Origin: Bryobacterales bacterium
GTDB lineage: Bacteria > Acidobacteriota > Terriglobia > Bryobacterales > Bryobacteraceae
Length of the DNA: 8,046 nucleotides
Direction: 5' to 3'
Assembly: GCA_025462985.1 (NCBI GenBank)
Contig: JAOAPP010000017.1
Span: 1-8,046, forward strand
Part shown: piece after piece, positions 1 through 6,660 of the stretch
How the letters are laid out: each line of letters opens with the position of its first letter
Position numbering within the stretch: the stretch's first letter is position 1
The notes under the pieces: model-generated
Seen by the model: the letters and a program-made list of their open reading frames with translations, nothing else
The model's database searches: none
What the model was told of the DNA's origin: nothing
Made by a program: the position numbers and the translations under genes

Positions 1-174
1 ACTCCGACTGGAACTCACCAAGCTGCACGAATCTGGCCCATTCTCCAGCCTCCAGGCGCGAGTTTTGCAAGTGGGTCACAAACTTCCAAAACTTCATCAA
101 CACAAGCAGCCTCCGCAATTTACCCGGTCTTTGCTGTTCACCTCCAACAACCACCCGCTACACTCGCGATCGCC
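1..174. other. G-poor leader upstream of the first gene, no recognised gene
   Basis: No gene could be recognised here. All three forward frames are free of stop codons from the window edge into the next gene, which reflects the low-G, C- and A-rich composition (roughly 81-174 is especially G-poor) rather than coding evidence. None of the three translations resembles a family I know. No Shine-Dalgarno sequence precedes the ATG at 175. The stretch could be the tail of an upstream gene or a long untranslated leader. The sequence alone does not decide. Confidence 0.4.
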
Positions 175-882
175 ATGTCGAACTCTCAATCCAACCTCTC
201 CGAAGCAAGACCCGAAGCCAACCGGCGCAACGCCCAAAGAAGCACCGGACCAACCTCGGAAGCAGGTAAAGCCGCCTCCTCCCGCAACGCCGTGAAAACC
301 GCTCTGACCGGTCGAGCCGTCCTCCTCCCGGGCGACGACGCCGACCGCTACCAGGCGCACGTGAATGGCTTCCTGCAGGAACTGACGCCCGTCGGTCATC
401 AGGAAACGCTCCTCACCCAATCTCTTGCCGATATCGCATGGCGTCTGGAGCGCATCGCCAGTCTCGAAATGGCCATCTACGCCGGCGGCCGCGCCCAATT
501 CGAATCACTGTACGAAGAAGACAGTCCGGGTGCTCGCCACGATCTGGTCGAACTCGAAATCTACATCAAATTCGAGCGCCAGCTCCGCAACTTTCAGATC
601 CAGGAAGCTCGTCTCCGTCGCCAGCGCGAGAAAGACAAGAATGAGCTGCGTGTACTTCAATCGGAGCGCCGCAAGAAAGAGCGTGAACAACTCGAGGCCG
701 CTGCCAGGCTCTACCAGCAGGCCAAACAAGAAGGCCGCCCGGTTGACTTAGCCGCCCATGGGTTCGTTTTTGAAATTCATGAGATCGAATTCTTCCTCGA
801 CCGAATCCACGCATCTGAATCCGCAGCTCGGACGCCCGGCAAGCACCGCGGACACGAAAGTTTGACCACTAAAGCGGCTTGA
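175..882 (+). CDS. Unknown-function protein of the 'RNAQxSTGP...GKAxSSRNA' family, 235 aa
   Basis: Function is unknown. Residues 17-46 hold the family signature: NRRNAQRSTGPTSEAGKA, then SSRNAVKTALTG. In relatives I recall, the end usually reads NALKHGL, so the 'KTAL' here is a variant. Residues 58-100 form the second conserved block (DRYQAHVNGFLQEL, then a helix with AWRLERIASLE). Residues about 123-186 are strongly charged, rich in Glu, Arg, Lys and Gln, and predicted by eye to form a coiled coil. There is no signal peptide or membrane segment, so it is probably cytoplasmic. The C-terminal tail (211-235) is basic and low in hydrophobics. Proteins with this signature occur in many copies in Acidobacteriota and Planctomycetota genomes, and no function is established to my knowledge. 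ATG 175 is the first standard start codon in this frame within the window, although it lacks a Shine-Dalgarno sequence. The next gene begins 57 bases downstream on the same strand. Confidence 0.75.
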   Translation: MSNSQSNLSEARPEANRRNAQRSTGPTSEAGKAASSRNAVKTALTGRAVLLPGDDADRYQAHVNGFLQELTPVGHQETLLTQSLADIAWRLERIASLEMAIYAGGRAQFESLYEEDSPGARHDLVELEIYIKFERQLRNFQIQEARLRRQREKDKNELRVLQSERRKKEREQLEAAARLYQQAKQEGRPVDLAAHGFVFEIHEIEFFLDRIHASESAARTPGKHRGHESLTTKAA

Positions 883-927
883 ACCCGGCCATTGGGTGTC
901 CAGAATCCGATCGCGATATGCTCCAAA

Positions 928-932
928 AGGGA
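928..932 (+). promoter_or_regulatory. Ribosome binding site that fixes the start of the isomerase-like gene
   Basis: AGGGA lies 7 bases before ATG 940, within the purine run AAAAGGGAAG. It favours ATG 940 over the in-frame TTG at 892, which has no such site and would place 16 extra residues ahead of the Tat signal. ATG 949 is a weaker alternative that still keeps the twin-arginine motif. Confidence 0.6.
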
Positions 933-939
933 AGCGTGT

Positions 940-1854
940 ATGCCGCCCATGCTAAATCGACGATCGTTCGCTAAAAATATGGCAGGAGCAGCCTCGCTCT
1001 GCACCGCATCCACCAAATTTGCTGCCGCTCAGGACCCGTCCTCCGAAAAGGCCATGCCTTTTCAGCTCTCCGTGATGCTCTGGACGGTTTTTCGCAACCT
1101 TCCATGGGAGCAGCGTCTGGAAAAGTGCGTCGAAGCCGGTTACAAGAACATCGAGCTGGTCGGCGAATACAGAAAATGGTCCCCGGAAGAGTGGAAGCGC
1201 AATGAAGCCAAAACAAAAGAGCTGGGCATCTTCTACGACACCACCGCCGGCCTCAAACACGCCGTCGGAAATCCGAGTGAACGTGACGCCCTGCTCGCCG
1301 ACGTCAAAAACGAACTCCCGATCATGGAGCGATTGCAGTGCCCGGCCGTCATCGTGATGTCCGGAAACGTGGTGCCCGGCATGCCGCGGACCGTGCAGCA
1401 CGAAAGCTGCATCGAAGGACTCAAACGCGCGGCCGCCCTGGTCGAAGGGAAACAGATCGCCGGCAAGCCCGTTCGCCTTCTGCTCGAAAACATCGATCCT
1501 GAGGAGAACTCCAAGTACTACCTCACCTCGGTTGCTGAAGGCTTCGAGGTCATACGCATGGTCAATCATCCCCAAGTCCAGCTTCTCTACGATTTCTTTC
1601 ATGAACAGATCGCGGAAGGCAATCTCATCGAGAAGCTCGAAAAGAACATCCAGTACACCGGGCTCGTCCATATCGCCGATGTGCCCGGCCGCAACCAGCC
1701 GGGCACTGGCGAGATCAACTACGAGAACATCTTTCGCAAGCTCGCAGAACTTAAATACAACCGGATCGCCGCCATGGAGTTCTACCCGAAGGGCGACGAG
1801 GTGGAAGAGCTTCGAAAAGCGAAGGCTCTCGCCATCCACTGCGCTACTGCGTAG
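940..1854 (+). CDS. Tat-exported hydroxypyruvate isomerase-like TIM-barrel protein (sugar phosphate isomerase/epimerase family)
   Basis: This 304-residue protein belongs to the AP-endonuclease-2/xylose-isomerase-like TIM-barrel superfamily and is closest in layout to hydroxypyruvate isomerase (Hyi). The N-terminus carries a twin-arginine signal (NRRSFAKN, residues 6-13), followed by a short Ala-rich stretch and a probable cleavage site near AAAQD, so the folded enzyme should reach the periplasm. Expected metal ligands are present: E183 (LLLEN), D218 (YDFFHEQ, with H221), H244 (GLVHIAD) and E280 (AMEFYP). The E183-to-D218 spacing of 35 matches my recollection of Hyi, as does the loop VPGRNQPGTGEINY at 248-261. 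Length minus the signal is close to the roughly 260 residues of Hyi. The true substrate is uncertain: hydroxypyruvate is made in the cytoplasm, so an exported relative probably acts on another sugar or keto-sugar. The gene converges with the alpha-galactosidase and overlaps it by 11 bases. Confidence 0.85.
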   Translation: MPPMLNRRSFAKNMAGAASLCTASTKFAAAQDPSSEKAMPFQLSVMLWTVFRNLPWEQRLEKCVEAGYKNIELVGEYRKWSPEEWKRNEAKTKELGIFYDTTAGLKHAVGNPSERDALLADVKNELPIMERLQCPAVIVMSGNVVPGMPRTVQHESCIEGLKRAAALVEGKQIAGKPVRLLLENIDPEENSKYYLTSVAEGFEVIRMVNHPQVQLLYDFFHEQIAEGNLIEKLEKNIQYTGLVHIADVPGRNQPGTGEINYENIFRKLAELKYNRIAAMEFYPKGDEVEELRKAKALAIHCATA

Positions 1855-1855
1855 C
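1843..1855. terminator. Small inverted repeat spanning both stop codons of two convergent genes
   Basis: GCTAC-TGC-GTAGC is a perfect 5-base-pair inverted repeat with a 3-base loop. One arm contains the TAG of the isomerase-like gene (1852-1854, plus strand). The other contains the TAG of the alpha-galactosidase (1844-1846, minus strand). No T-tract follows on either strand, so an ordinary intrinsic terminator is not supported. Because the two stops are complementary, part of the symmetry is automatic. Confidence 0.2.
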
Positions 1856-4036
1856 CCGGGTAATCACTACGGCTGTGCTGTCGAAGTCACCCGTCAGCTT
1901 CACGTCCAAGCCATGCTCCATCAGGTAAGCACCGCTTACCTCCGTCGTGGGCGCCGTCAGCTTTCGGTCTACCGACTCAAGCCGGTACACGCTCTTACCG
2001 TCCAGGCCCCGTAACCGGATCGTCGGCGGAGGCGTGTTGTACTCCTGAGAATGCCGGAATGCGAACAAAACCGCTTTGTCCGCGTTCTTCGAAACATACT
2101 CGTTCGCGGTCGTGTCGTTCGTGCGCGGAGAAAGCAGCCGGTACAGGTCGCCCATCTGCACCACCTCGCGAATCTGCTTATCGAGCGCAATCATTTTCGT
2201 CGCCAGTTGCTCGTCCTCGGACGTCCACTTGTTCAGGTTCGCCCCGATTCCGAGCGCTCCTTGCATCGCGTCCAGGAACCGGTATTGGAGCGGCGTACTC
2301 CGCCCGTTCATGTTCGGAACGTCAGTTACCCAGGCGGACATGAACTTCGCCCCGTAAGCTTCTGAGAACCCTTCCTGAATGCGCAGGCGGTCGAACGCCT
2401 CCGTGTTGTCCGAAGCCCAAAACTCGTCCACATACCGCAGCACGCCCAGATCGACACGCCCGCCGCCTCCGGAACATGATTCGATCTCCAGCTTCGGATG
2501 CTTCGCCCGCAAACGGGCCAGGATGTCATAAAGGTTGTTCACGTACTTCACCCAGAGCTCCTTCTGCTCCTCCGGCGCGACCTCCGGCCATCCCGGCTCG
2601 GCAAACGTCCGATTCATATCCCATTTGAAGTAGCGAATGTTGTTCTCGCTCGCTAGCTTATCCAGCACCGTGAACAGATAATCCCTGACATCATCACGCG
2701 CCAGATTCAGCACCAGCTGGTTTCGCAGCTCGCTCCTTGGCCGCCCTTTGAAGTTCATTACCCAGTCCGGATGCTTGCGATACAAGTCGCTGTCCGGGTT
2801 CACCATCTCAGGCTCGACCCACAACCCGAAGTCCATGCCGAGGTCGTTCACCCGCTTGATCAGCGGCCCGAGTCCGTTCGGAAACTTCTTCGGATTCACT
2901 ACCCAGTCGCCCAGTCCGGCAGTATCCGTGTTGCGTTCTCCGAACCACCCGTCATCCATCACGAACAACTCCACACCCAGCTTCGCCGCCTTTTCCGCCA
3001 GCGCCTCCTGCCCCGGCTGATTCACGTCGAACGTCGTCGCTTCCCACGAGTTGTACAGCACTGGTCGCAGCCGGGACTGCAATCCGCCCGGCGCGATATA
3101 CTCCCGCTCCATGTTGTGTAGCAGCCGCGAAGCCCCGCCAAAACCATCGGCCGCAAATCCGGCATAGAAAACCGGAGTCTCCAGGCTCTGCCCCGGCTTC
3201 AGCGGATACCCAAAGTCAAAGGTGTTGAACCCGCCGGTAACTCGCACCTGCTTATAAGGAGTCTGTTCAACGCTGATCCGCCAGTTGCCGCTCCACGCCA
3301 GCGCGCCGAAGTAAACGCCGCCATGCTCTTCATCCGCGGACCCCGCGTCGATTGCGAACCAGGGATTCAAGTTATGCCCGGTATGGCCGAGCCTGCTCTC
3401 CAGCACTTTCATGCCTTCGTGAATCGGCTCCTGATTGATCTGTGTCTCCGCCGCCCATCGCCCGCTCAGATACGTCAGCCGGTATCCATCGCCCGGCGGC
3501 ATATACCAGGTCGCCGATTGCGCGCGCTCCACCGTAAAGGACTGCTTGGTGCGGTTCGTGATGGTGGCCCAGCGGCTGATGACACCCACATCCGCATACA
3601 CTCGATAGCGCAACACGGCCTCTACGTCATCGTTGATGTCCTTCAGCGTGATGTCGAGCTCATCGCCCTTCGTGGCCTGCGACTGGTAGTGCAACACCAG
3701 GTCGCGATCTCCGTCCGCCCGGGTAATCTTCAGCGCCGGCTCGTAGTAGCGTTTGCCGCCCCAGCCCGGGAACTCCTCGTTCTCCAGCATCTCCCGCGGA
3801 TCGAATGACGAGATGTCCTTCTTGTTCGTCGCGGCCGGAACATCCTGTGCCCGCCACAGCGGCCCGCCCCAGTACAGGTGCTCCAGCTGTCCATCCGGCC
3901 CAACGCCCATCGCATAAGAACTCTGCTGGGTCTTCAGCAGCCACACTTTTCGTCCTTCATCGAAGCTGATCGATTGCGCTGCCATGAGGCAGCTGAAGGT
4001 TGCTACTATGGCAACCATAAATCCGAGCCGGCGCAT
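1844..4036 (-). CDS. Exported GH36 alpha-galactosidase
   Basis: This 730-residue protein is a full-length bacterial glycoside hydrolase family 36 alpha-galactosidase, which releases terminal alpha-galactose from melibiose, raffinose-type sugars or galactosylated polymers. A signal peptide is visible (MRR, a hydrophobic stretch to about residue 19, cleavage near MAA|QS), so it probably acts in the periplasm or outside. The N-terminal beta-sandwich fills about 25-320, the catalytic barrel about 325-640, and a C-terminal beta domain the rest. Landmarks are intact: MDDGWFGER (D361, D362), GLWVEPEM (W406), R438, KWDMNR with nucleophile D473, ESCSGGGGR (C521), and FWASDN with acid/base D543. The 70-residue gap between the two catalytic Asp matches what I recall for Geobacillus AgaB (478/548). 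ATG 4036 is chosen because it starts the signal peptide. The in-frame ATG at 4237 would add 67 unrelated residues running antisense through the divergent gene. The Shine-Dalgarno sequence is weak. Confidence 0.95.
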   Translation of the reverse strand: MRRLGFMVAIVATFSCLMAAQSISFDEGRKVWLLKTQQSSYAMGVGPDGQLEHLYWGGPLWRAQDVPAATNKKDISSFDPREMLENEEFPGWGGKRYYEPALKITRADGDRDLVLHYQSQATKGDELDITLKDINDDVEAVLRYRVYADVGVISRWATITNRTKQSFTVERAQSATWYMPPGDGYRLTYLSGRWAAETQINQEPIHEGMKVLESRLGHTGHNLNPWFAIDAGSADEEHGGVYFGALAWSGNWRISVEQTPYKQVRVTGGFNTFDFGYPLKPGQSLETPVFYAGFAADGFGGASRLLHNMEREYIAPGGLQSRLRPVLYNSWEATTFDVNQPGQEALAEKAAKLGVELFVMDDGWFGERNTDTAGLGDWVVNPKKFPNGLGPLIKRVNDLGMDFGLWVEPEMVNPDSDLYRKHPDWVMNFKGRPRSELRNQLVLNLARDDVRDYLFTVLDKLASENNIRYFKWDMNRTFAEPGWPEVAPEEQKELWVKYVNNLYDILARLRAKHPKLEIESCSGGGGRVDLGVLRYVDEFWASDNTEAFDRLRIQEGFSEAYGAKFMSAWVTDVPNMNGRSTPLQYRFLDAMQGALGIGANLNKWTSEDEQLATKMIALDKQIREVVQMGDLYRLLSPRTNDTTANEYVSKNADKAVLFAFRHSQEYNTPPPTIRLRGLDGKSVYRLESVDRKLTAPTTEVSGAYLMEHGLDVKLTGDFDSTAVVITRATQ

Positions 4037-4076
4037 GGTCTCGATTGTAATCTCTGGGCCCAAATAGTGAGTCGGT

Positions 4077-4087
4077 AGAGAAGAGGA
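4077..4087 (+). promoter_or_regulatory. Ribosome binding site of the shortened arsM gene
   Basis: The purine run AGAGAAGAGGA ends 3 bases before ATG 4091, with GAGG at 4083-4086, 4 bases from the start. It shows that the translation start of the shortened gene is still equipped for initiation. It lies in the 54-base divergent gap to the alpha-galactosidase start, which must hold the promoters of both genes. I saw no convincing -35/-10 pair there. Confidence 0.5.
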
Positions 4088-4090
4088 CAA

Positions 4091-4444
4091 ATGGAAGTGA
4101 AGGAAATCGTCAGGGAAAAGTACGGCGCAGCAGCCCGCCGGGTCAGCGCCAGAGCAGGGAACAGGTGCTGCGGAGCTGCCGGCGCTCCGGATGGCTGCTG
4201 TGACCCCATCACCTCGAACCTTTACGATGCCTCGCAATACCGCTCGAAGCTGGCAGCCGCCGGATTTGACTCCATTGATATCGAACCGACGAGGGTTTAC
4301 GACATCGAGGACGCAAGGGCGTTCCTGTCCGGAGAAGGCATCGATGTGGACCCCATCGCGCCGCAGGTCGAAGGCAAGTTCATGAGCGCCTTCATCCGCG
4401 CCGCCAAACCCGCCCTCTGCTGCGGCTCATTCTGCTGTTCTTGA
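4091..4444 (+). pseudogene. arsM: Arsenite methyltransferase (ArsM) with the catalytic core deleted in frame
   Basis: The 117-residue product matches both ends of ArsM, the SAM-dependent enzyme that methylates As(III), but not the middle. Residues 1-46 are the family N-terminus: KEIVREKYGAAARRV, the Cys pairs C26-C27 and C36-C37, and CDPITSNLYD. Residues from about 50 on are the family C-terminus: YRSKLAAAGFDSIDIEPTRVY, IEDARAFL, APQVEGKFMSAFIRA, and a tail with C110-C111 and C115-C116. Full-length relatives are about 270-290 residues. The missing 170 or so include the SAM-binding glycine motif (family consensus LDLGSGGGID) and the central arsenic-binding Cys, so methylation is impossible. 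The reading frame, start, ribosome site and stop all survive. It may be a recent in-frame deletion, an assembly collapse, or a kept Cys-rich arsenic-binding mini-protein. I favour a deletion remnant. The junction lies around 4226-4240. It converges on the sensor kinase gene 8 bases away. Confidence 0.85.
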
Positions 4445-4446
4445 CA

Positions 4447-4468
4447 GACGCTCTAAGCCTGGAGCGTC
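4447..4468. terminator. Perfect inverted repeat between the arsM remnant and the kinase stop codon
   Basis: GACGCTC (4447-4453) and GAGCGTC (4462-4468) form a perfect 7-base-pair stem with an 8-base loop. It starts 2 bases after the TGA of the arsM remnant and encloses the TAG of the convergent kinase gene (4453-4455), as well as its last codons. Its placement suggests a shared bidirectional 3' end. There is no T-tract on either side, so it is not a standard Rho-independent terminator. Confidence 0.35.
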
Positions 4469-5931
4469 GGCAGCTCCGGTGCGGTGCGCACGGTCGCGTT
4501 CCCCGGCAGTACAACCTCGAACCGGGAACCCGCACCCATCTGGCTCTTCACGTTGATCTCGCCGCCATGCGCCTTCACAATGGCTGCCACGAAGCTAAGT
4601 CCGAGCCCGAGGCCCTTCTCCGGATTCGGATCAGGCACCCGGTAAAACCGATTGAAAATATGGGGAATGTGATCTTCTGGAATTCCAACGCCCGAATCTT
4701 CAATGATCAGCTTCACGTTCGGCCCGGCACTCTCGGCTGAAGCGTGCACCCATCCGCCGCTCGGCGTGTACTTGATCGCATTCGCAAGTAGGTTCGTCAC
4801 CAGGCGCTCGATTTGCGTCCGGTCGCATTCGCCAAAAACGGGCTCCTCCGTCTTGATCTGCTCCAGCTTGATGTTCCGCGCTTCCGCGGGAATCTGGAAC
4901 TGGTCCACCAGATCTTCAAGCAACCCGGTCAGATCCAGGCTGGCCTTATTCGTCGGGATCTGCCCCGATTCGGATTGCGACAGCAGCAGCAGCGCCCGCA
5001 CCAGATTGGCCAGCCGCTCCACATCCTGCAACGCATTCTCGATCGCTTCCTGCAATTGCTCCTTCGTGGATGAAGTGAACAGCGCGACTTCTAATTGCCC
5101 CTGGATCGCCGTCAACGGAGTCCGCAGTTCGTGCGAGACGTCGGTCGAGAACTGCCGGATCTGCTCAAACGACTGCTTCAGGCGCGCGCTCATCTGATTG
5201 AAGGAATCGATCAGCCGGTCGAGTTCGTCATCTGCGCCCCGCTTTTGTATCTGCAATCCAAGGTTCGAGCCTGTGATCTCCTGCGCCGCCTTCTCCACCG
5301 ATTGCAGCGCCTTCAACGCAGCGCCCGCCGAATACCAGCTCACGATCATGCACACCATCAGCGTGATGGGAAGGAAAATGCAGAAGTTCCTGGTAAAGCG
5401 CCGGACAACAGCATGATCTTCTGCCAGGCTCCGCCCTTGCGCGATGTACCATTTGCGGCCGCGCTCCCCGTCGACCATGATGCCGCTGATGACCTGGTAG
5501 GGAATTCGGTCCCTTCCAACAAAGGTCTTAATGACGGGCTCATGCGTGGCCTGCATCTCGGAAAGCTCGTTCAGGATCGTGTTGCGATCGAATAGTCCCT
5601 TCAGTGCCGGATCCGGAGATCCGTCTACTGCGACCCCTTGGTCCGTCGCTTCCACGAATACCGTTTTCAACCGCCCGACGATGGACTCCTCGTCCGTGTC
5701 CGACGGATCCACGAACCAGATCGGCTTTCCTTGATCTTCAAAGTGGATGTAGGCGCGCATCGCGCCAAGTTGCTCGCGCAGGGTCTGCTCGCTCTGGTTT
5801 TCGAGAATCGTCTGCAGGGTCTTGGTTCCCGCGAATCCGACCACCGCCAGGACAATCATCAGCAGCAACAGGAACGTGCTCGCAAGCCGGAAACGAAGGG
5901 TCTTGAAAACCTTACGCAGTCTTCTAAACAT
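4453..5931 (-). CDS. Two-component sensor histidine kinase, CusS/heavy-metal-sensor-like
   Basis: This 492-residue membrane kinase senses a signal in the periplasm and phosphorylates the regulator encoded just upstream. Its layout is TM1 at about 16-35, a periplasmic sensor region at about 36-181, TM2 at about 183-205, HAMP at about 206-258, then the dimerisation/phosphoacceptor helix with H267 in FSTDVSHELRTPLTAIQG. The ATPase domain shows the N box (N384 in NLLANAIKYTP), G1 (D412-S-G-V-G416), an F-box-like NRFYR (427-431) and G2 (GLGLG, 440-444). Length and H-box wording resemble the CusS/CopS/SilS heavy-metal sensor kinases, which are about 460-490 residues. In Acidobacteriota such kinases are numerous and the metal link is often unproven. 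The periplasmic domain is mostly acidic and charged, with no cluster of Cys or His, so the ligand cannot be read from it. No metal-efflux genes are in the window. Confidence 0.93.
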   Translation of the reverse strand: MFRRLRKVFKTLRFRLASTFLLLLMIVLAVVGFAGTKTLQTILENQSEQTLREQLGAMRAYIHFEDQGKPIWFVDPSDTDEESIVGRLKTVFVEATDQGVAVDGSPDPALKGLFDRNTILNELSEMQATHEPVIKTFVGRDRIPYQVISGIMVDGERGRKWYIAQGRSLAEDHAVVRRFTRNFCIFLPITLMVCMIVSWYSAGAALKALQSVEKAAQEITGSNLGLQIQKRGADDELDRLIDSFNQMSARLKQSFEQIRQFSTDVSHELRTPLTAIQGQLEVALFTSSTKEQLQEAIENALQDVERLANLVRALLLLSQSESGQIPTNKASLDLTGLLEDLVDQFQIPAEARNIKLEQIKTEEPVFGECDRTQIERLVTNLLANAIKYTPSGGWVHASAESAGPNVKLIIEDSGVGIPEDHIPHIFNRFYRVPDPNPEKGLGLGLSFVAAIVKAHGGEINVKSQMGAGSRFEVVLPGNATVRTAPELPTLQA

Positions 5932-5935
5932 CCTG

Positions 5936-5942
5936 CCTCCCT
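5936..5942 (-). promoter_or_regulatory. Strong ribosome binding site in the regulator-kinase gap
   Basis: On the minus strand the gap reads GCAGGGAGGCAGG before the kinase ATG. AGGGAGG is a near-perfect Shine-Dalgarno sequence 4 bases from the start. Because it begins only 2 bases after the regulator's TAA, it supports translation of both genes from one transcript and fixes the kinase start at 5931. Confidence 0.6.
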
Positions 5943-5944
5943 GC

Positions 5945-6652
5945 TTACGCCGGAAGAGCTTGCGTGGTCACTGGTTGCGGCATCTCCGGCGCGTCCAGCA
6001 TATAGCCAATCCCGCGCACCGTGTGAATCATCTTGACCGCGAACTTATCGTCGATCTTACTCCGCAGATGGCGGATATAAACGTCTACTATGTTCGTCAG
6101 TCCGTCGTAGTCCATATCCCAGACGTGCTCGACGATCATCGTCCGGCTCAGCGGGCGTCCCCGATTACGCATCATATATTCGAGGATGCTGAACTCTTTC
6201 GGCGCCAGCTCGATGTTCTCATTGCTCCGCGTCACCTTGCGCCGAATGCAATCGAGCGCCAGGTCGCCCACCTGCAGCCGCTCCGGAGTCGGTTGTCCCC
6301 GCCTGAGCAGCACCCGCGCCCGCGCCAGCAGTTCGACAAATGCAAATGGCTTGACTAGGTAATCGTCGGCGCCGGTTTCCAAGCCCTTCACGCGGTCGTC
6401 CACCGAGTCTCTGGCGCTGAGAATCAGCACGGGCGACATCGCCTTGCGGTTCTTGATCTTCTGCAGCACCTGCAGCCCGTCCACGTCCGGAAGGCCAAGA
6501 TCCAGAATCACCAGGTCGTATTCGGTCGAATGCACCCTGTCGATTGCTTCTTGCCCGGTATGGACAACGTCCACGGCGTATCCTGCACTCTGCAATCCGC
6601 GGCAGAGAAAATCTGCAATTCGTTTTTCGTCTTCTACTACCAATAAGCGCAT
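5945..6652 (-). CDS. OmpR/PhoB-family response regulator (CusR-like)
   Basis: This 235-residue DNA-binding regulator is the partner of the sensor kinase whose gene follows 13 bases downstream. The receiver domain covers residues 1 to about 117, with the acidic pocket E7-D8, phosphoacceptor D51 (VILDLGLPD), S79 (LILSARD) and K101 (DDYLVKPF). A linker leads to a winged-helix trans_reg_C domain at about 125-222 (APKEFSILEYMMRNRGRPLSR, then the recognition region VDVYIRHLRSKID and the wing VRGIGYML). The length is that of the CusR/CopR/PhoP subgroup. The C-terminal 13 residues are a Pro- and Thr-rich tail. The Shine-Dalgarno sequence before ATG 6652 is poor. The gene lies 56 bases downstream of the acyltransferase stop on the same strand. 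It may be co-transcribed with it or use its own promoter in the gap, which also contains the GGAA repeats. Confidence 0.95.
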   Translation of the reverse strand: MRLLVVEDEKRIADFLCRGLQSAGYAVDVVHTGQEAIDRVHSTEYDLVILDLGLPDVDGLQVLQKIKNRKAMSPVLILSARDSVDDRVKGLETGADDYLVKPFAFVELLARARVLLRRGQPTPERLQVGDLALDCIRRKVTRSNENIELAPKEFSILEYMMRNRGRPLSRTMIVEHVWDMDYDGLTNIVDVYIRHLRSKIDDKFAVKMIHTVRGIGYMLDAPEMPQPVTTQALPA

Positions 6653-6660
6653 TTGTTATC

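Noticed and set aside
892..920. Possible promoter TTGGGT (892-897), 17-base spacer, GATATG (915-920)
   Set aside because: Each box matches the consensus at only three positions, and the implied transcript start would fall on the ribosome site.
892..939. TTG-initiated N-terminal extension of the isomerase-like protein
   Set aside because: It would put 16 unrelated residues before the Tat signal and has no ribosome site. ATG 940 has AGGGA at the right distance.
952..1839. 295-residue minus-strand open frame across the isomerase-like gene
   Set aside because: It is the antisense shadow of a well-supported gene, with no recognisable domain and no ribosome site.
4055..4062. TGGGCCCA palindrome in the divergent gap
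   Set aside because: A single 8-base GC-rich palindrome with no partner site is likely by chance. There is no evidence that it is an operator.
4037..4237. Minus-strand extension of the alpha-galactosidase to ATG 4237
   Set aside because: The extra 67 residues are antisense to the arsM remnant, resemble nothing in GH36, and would bury the signal peptide.
5948..5991. Inverted repeat CGCCGGA / TCCGGCG at the 3' end of the response regulator gene
   Set aside because: It has a 7-base arm with a 30-base loop entirely within coding sequence of GC-rich composition. It is weakly supported as a functional structure.
5095..6358. Plus-strand open frames of 130-180 residues opposite the kinase and regulator genes
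   Set aside because: They are Arg-, Pro- and His-rich translations typical of antisense frames in GC-rich DNA. The minus-strand genes have complete family signatures.
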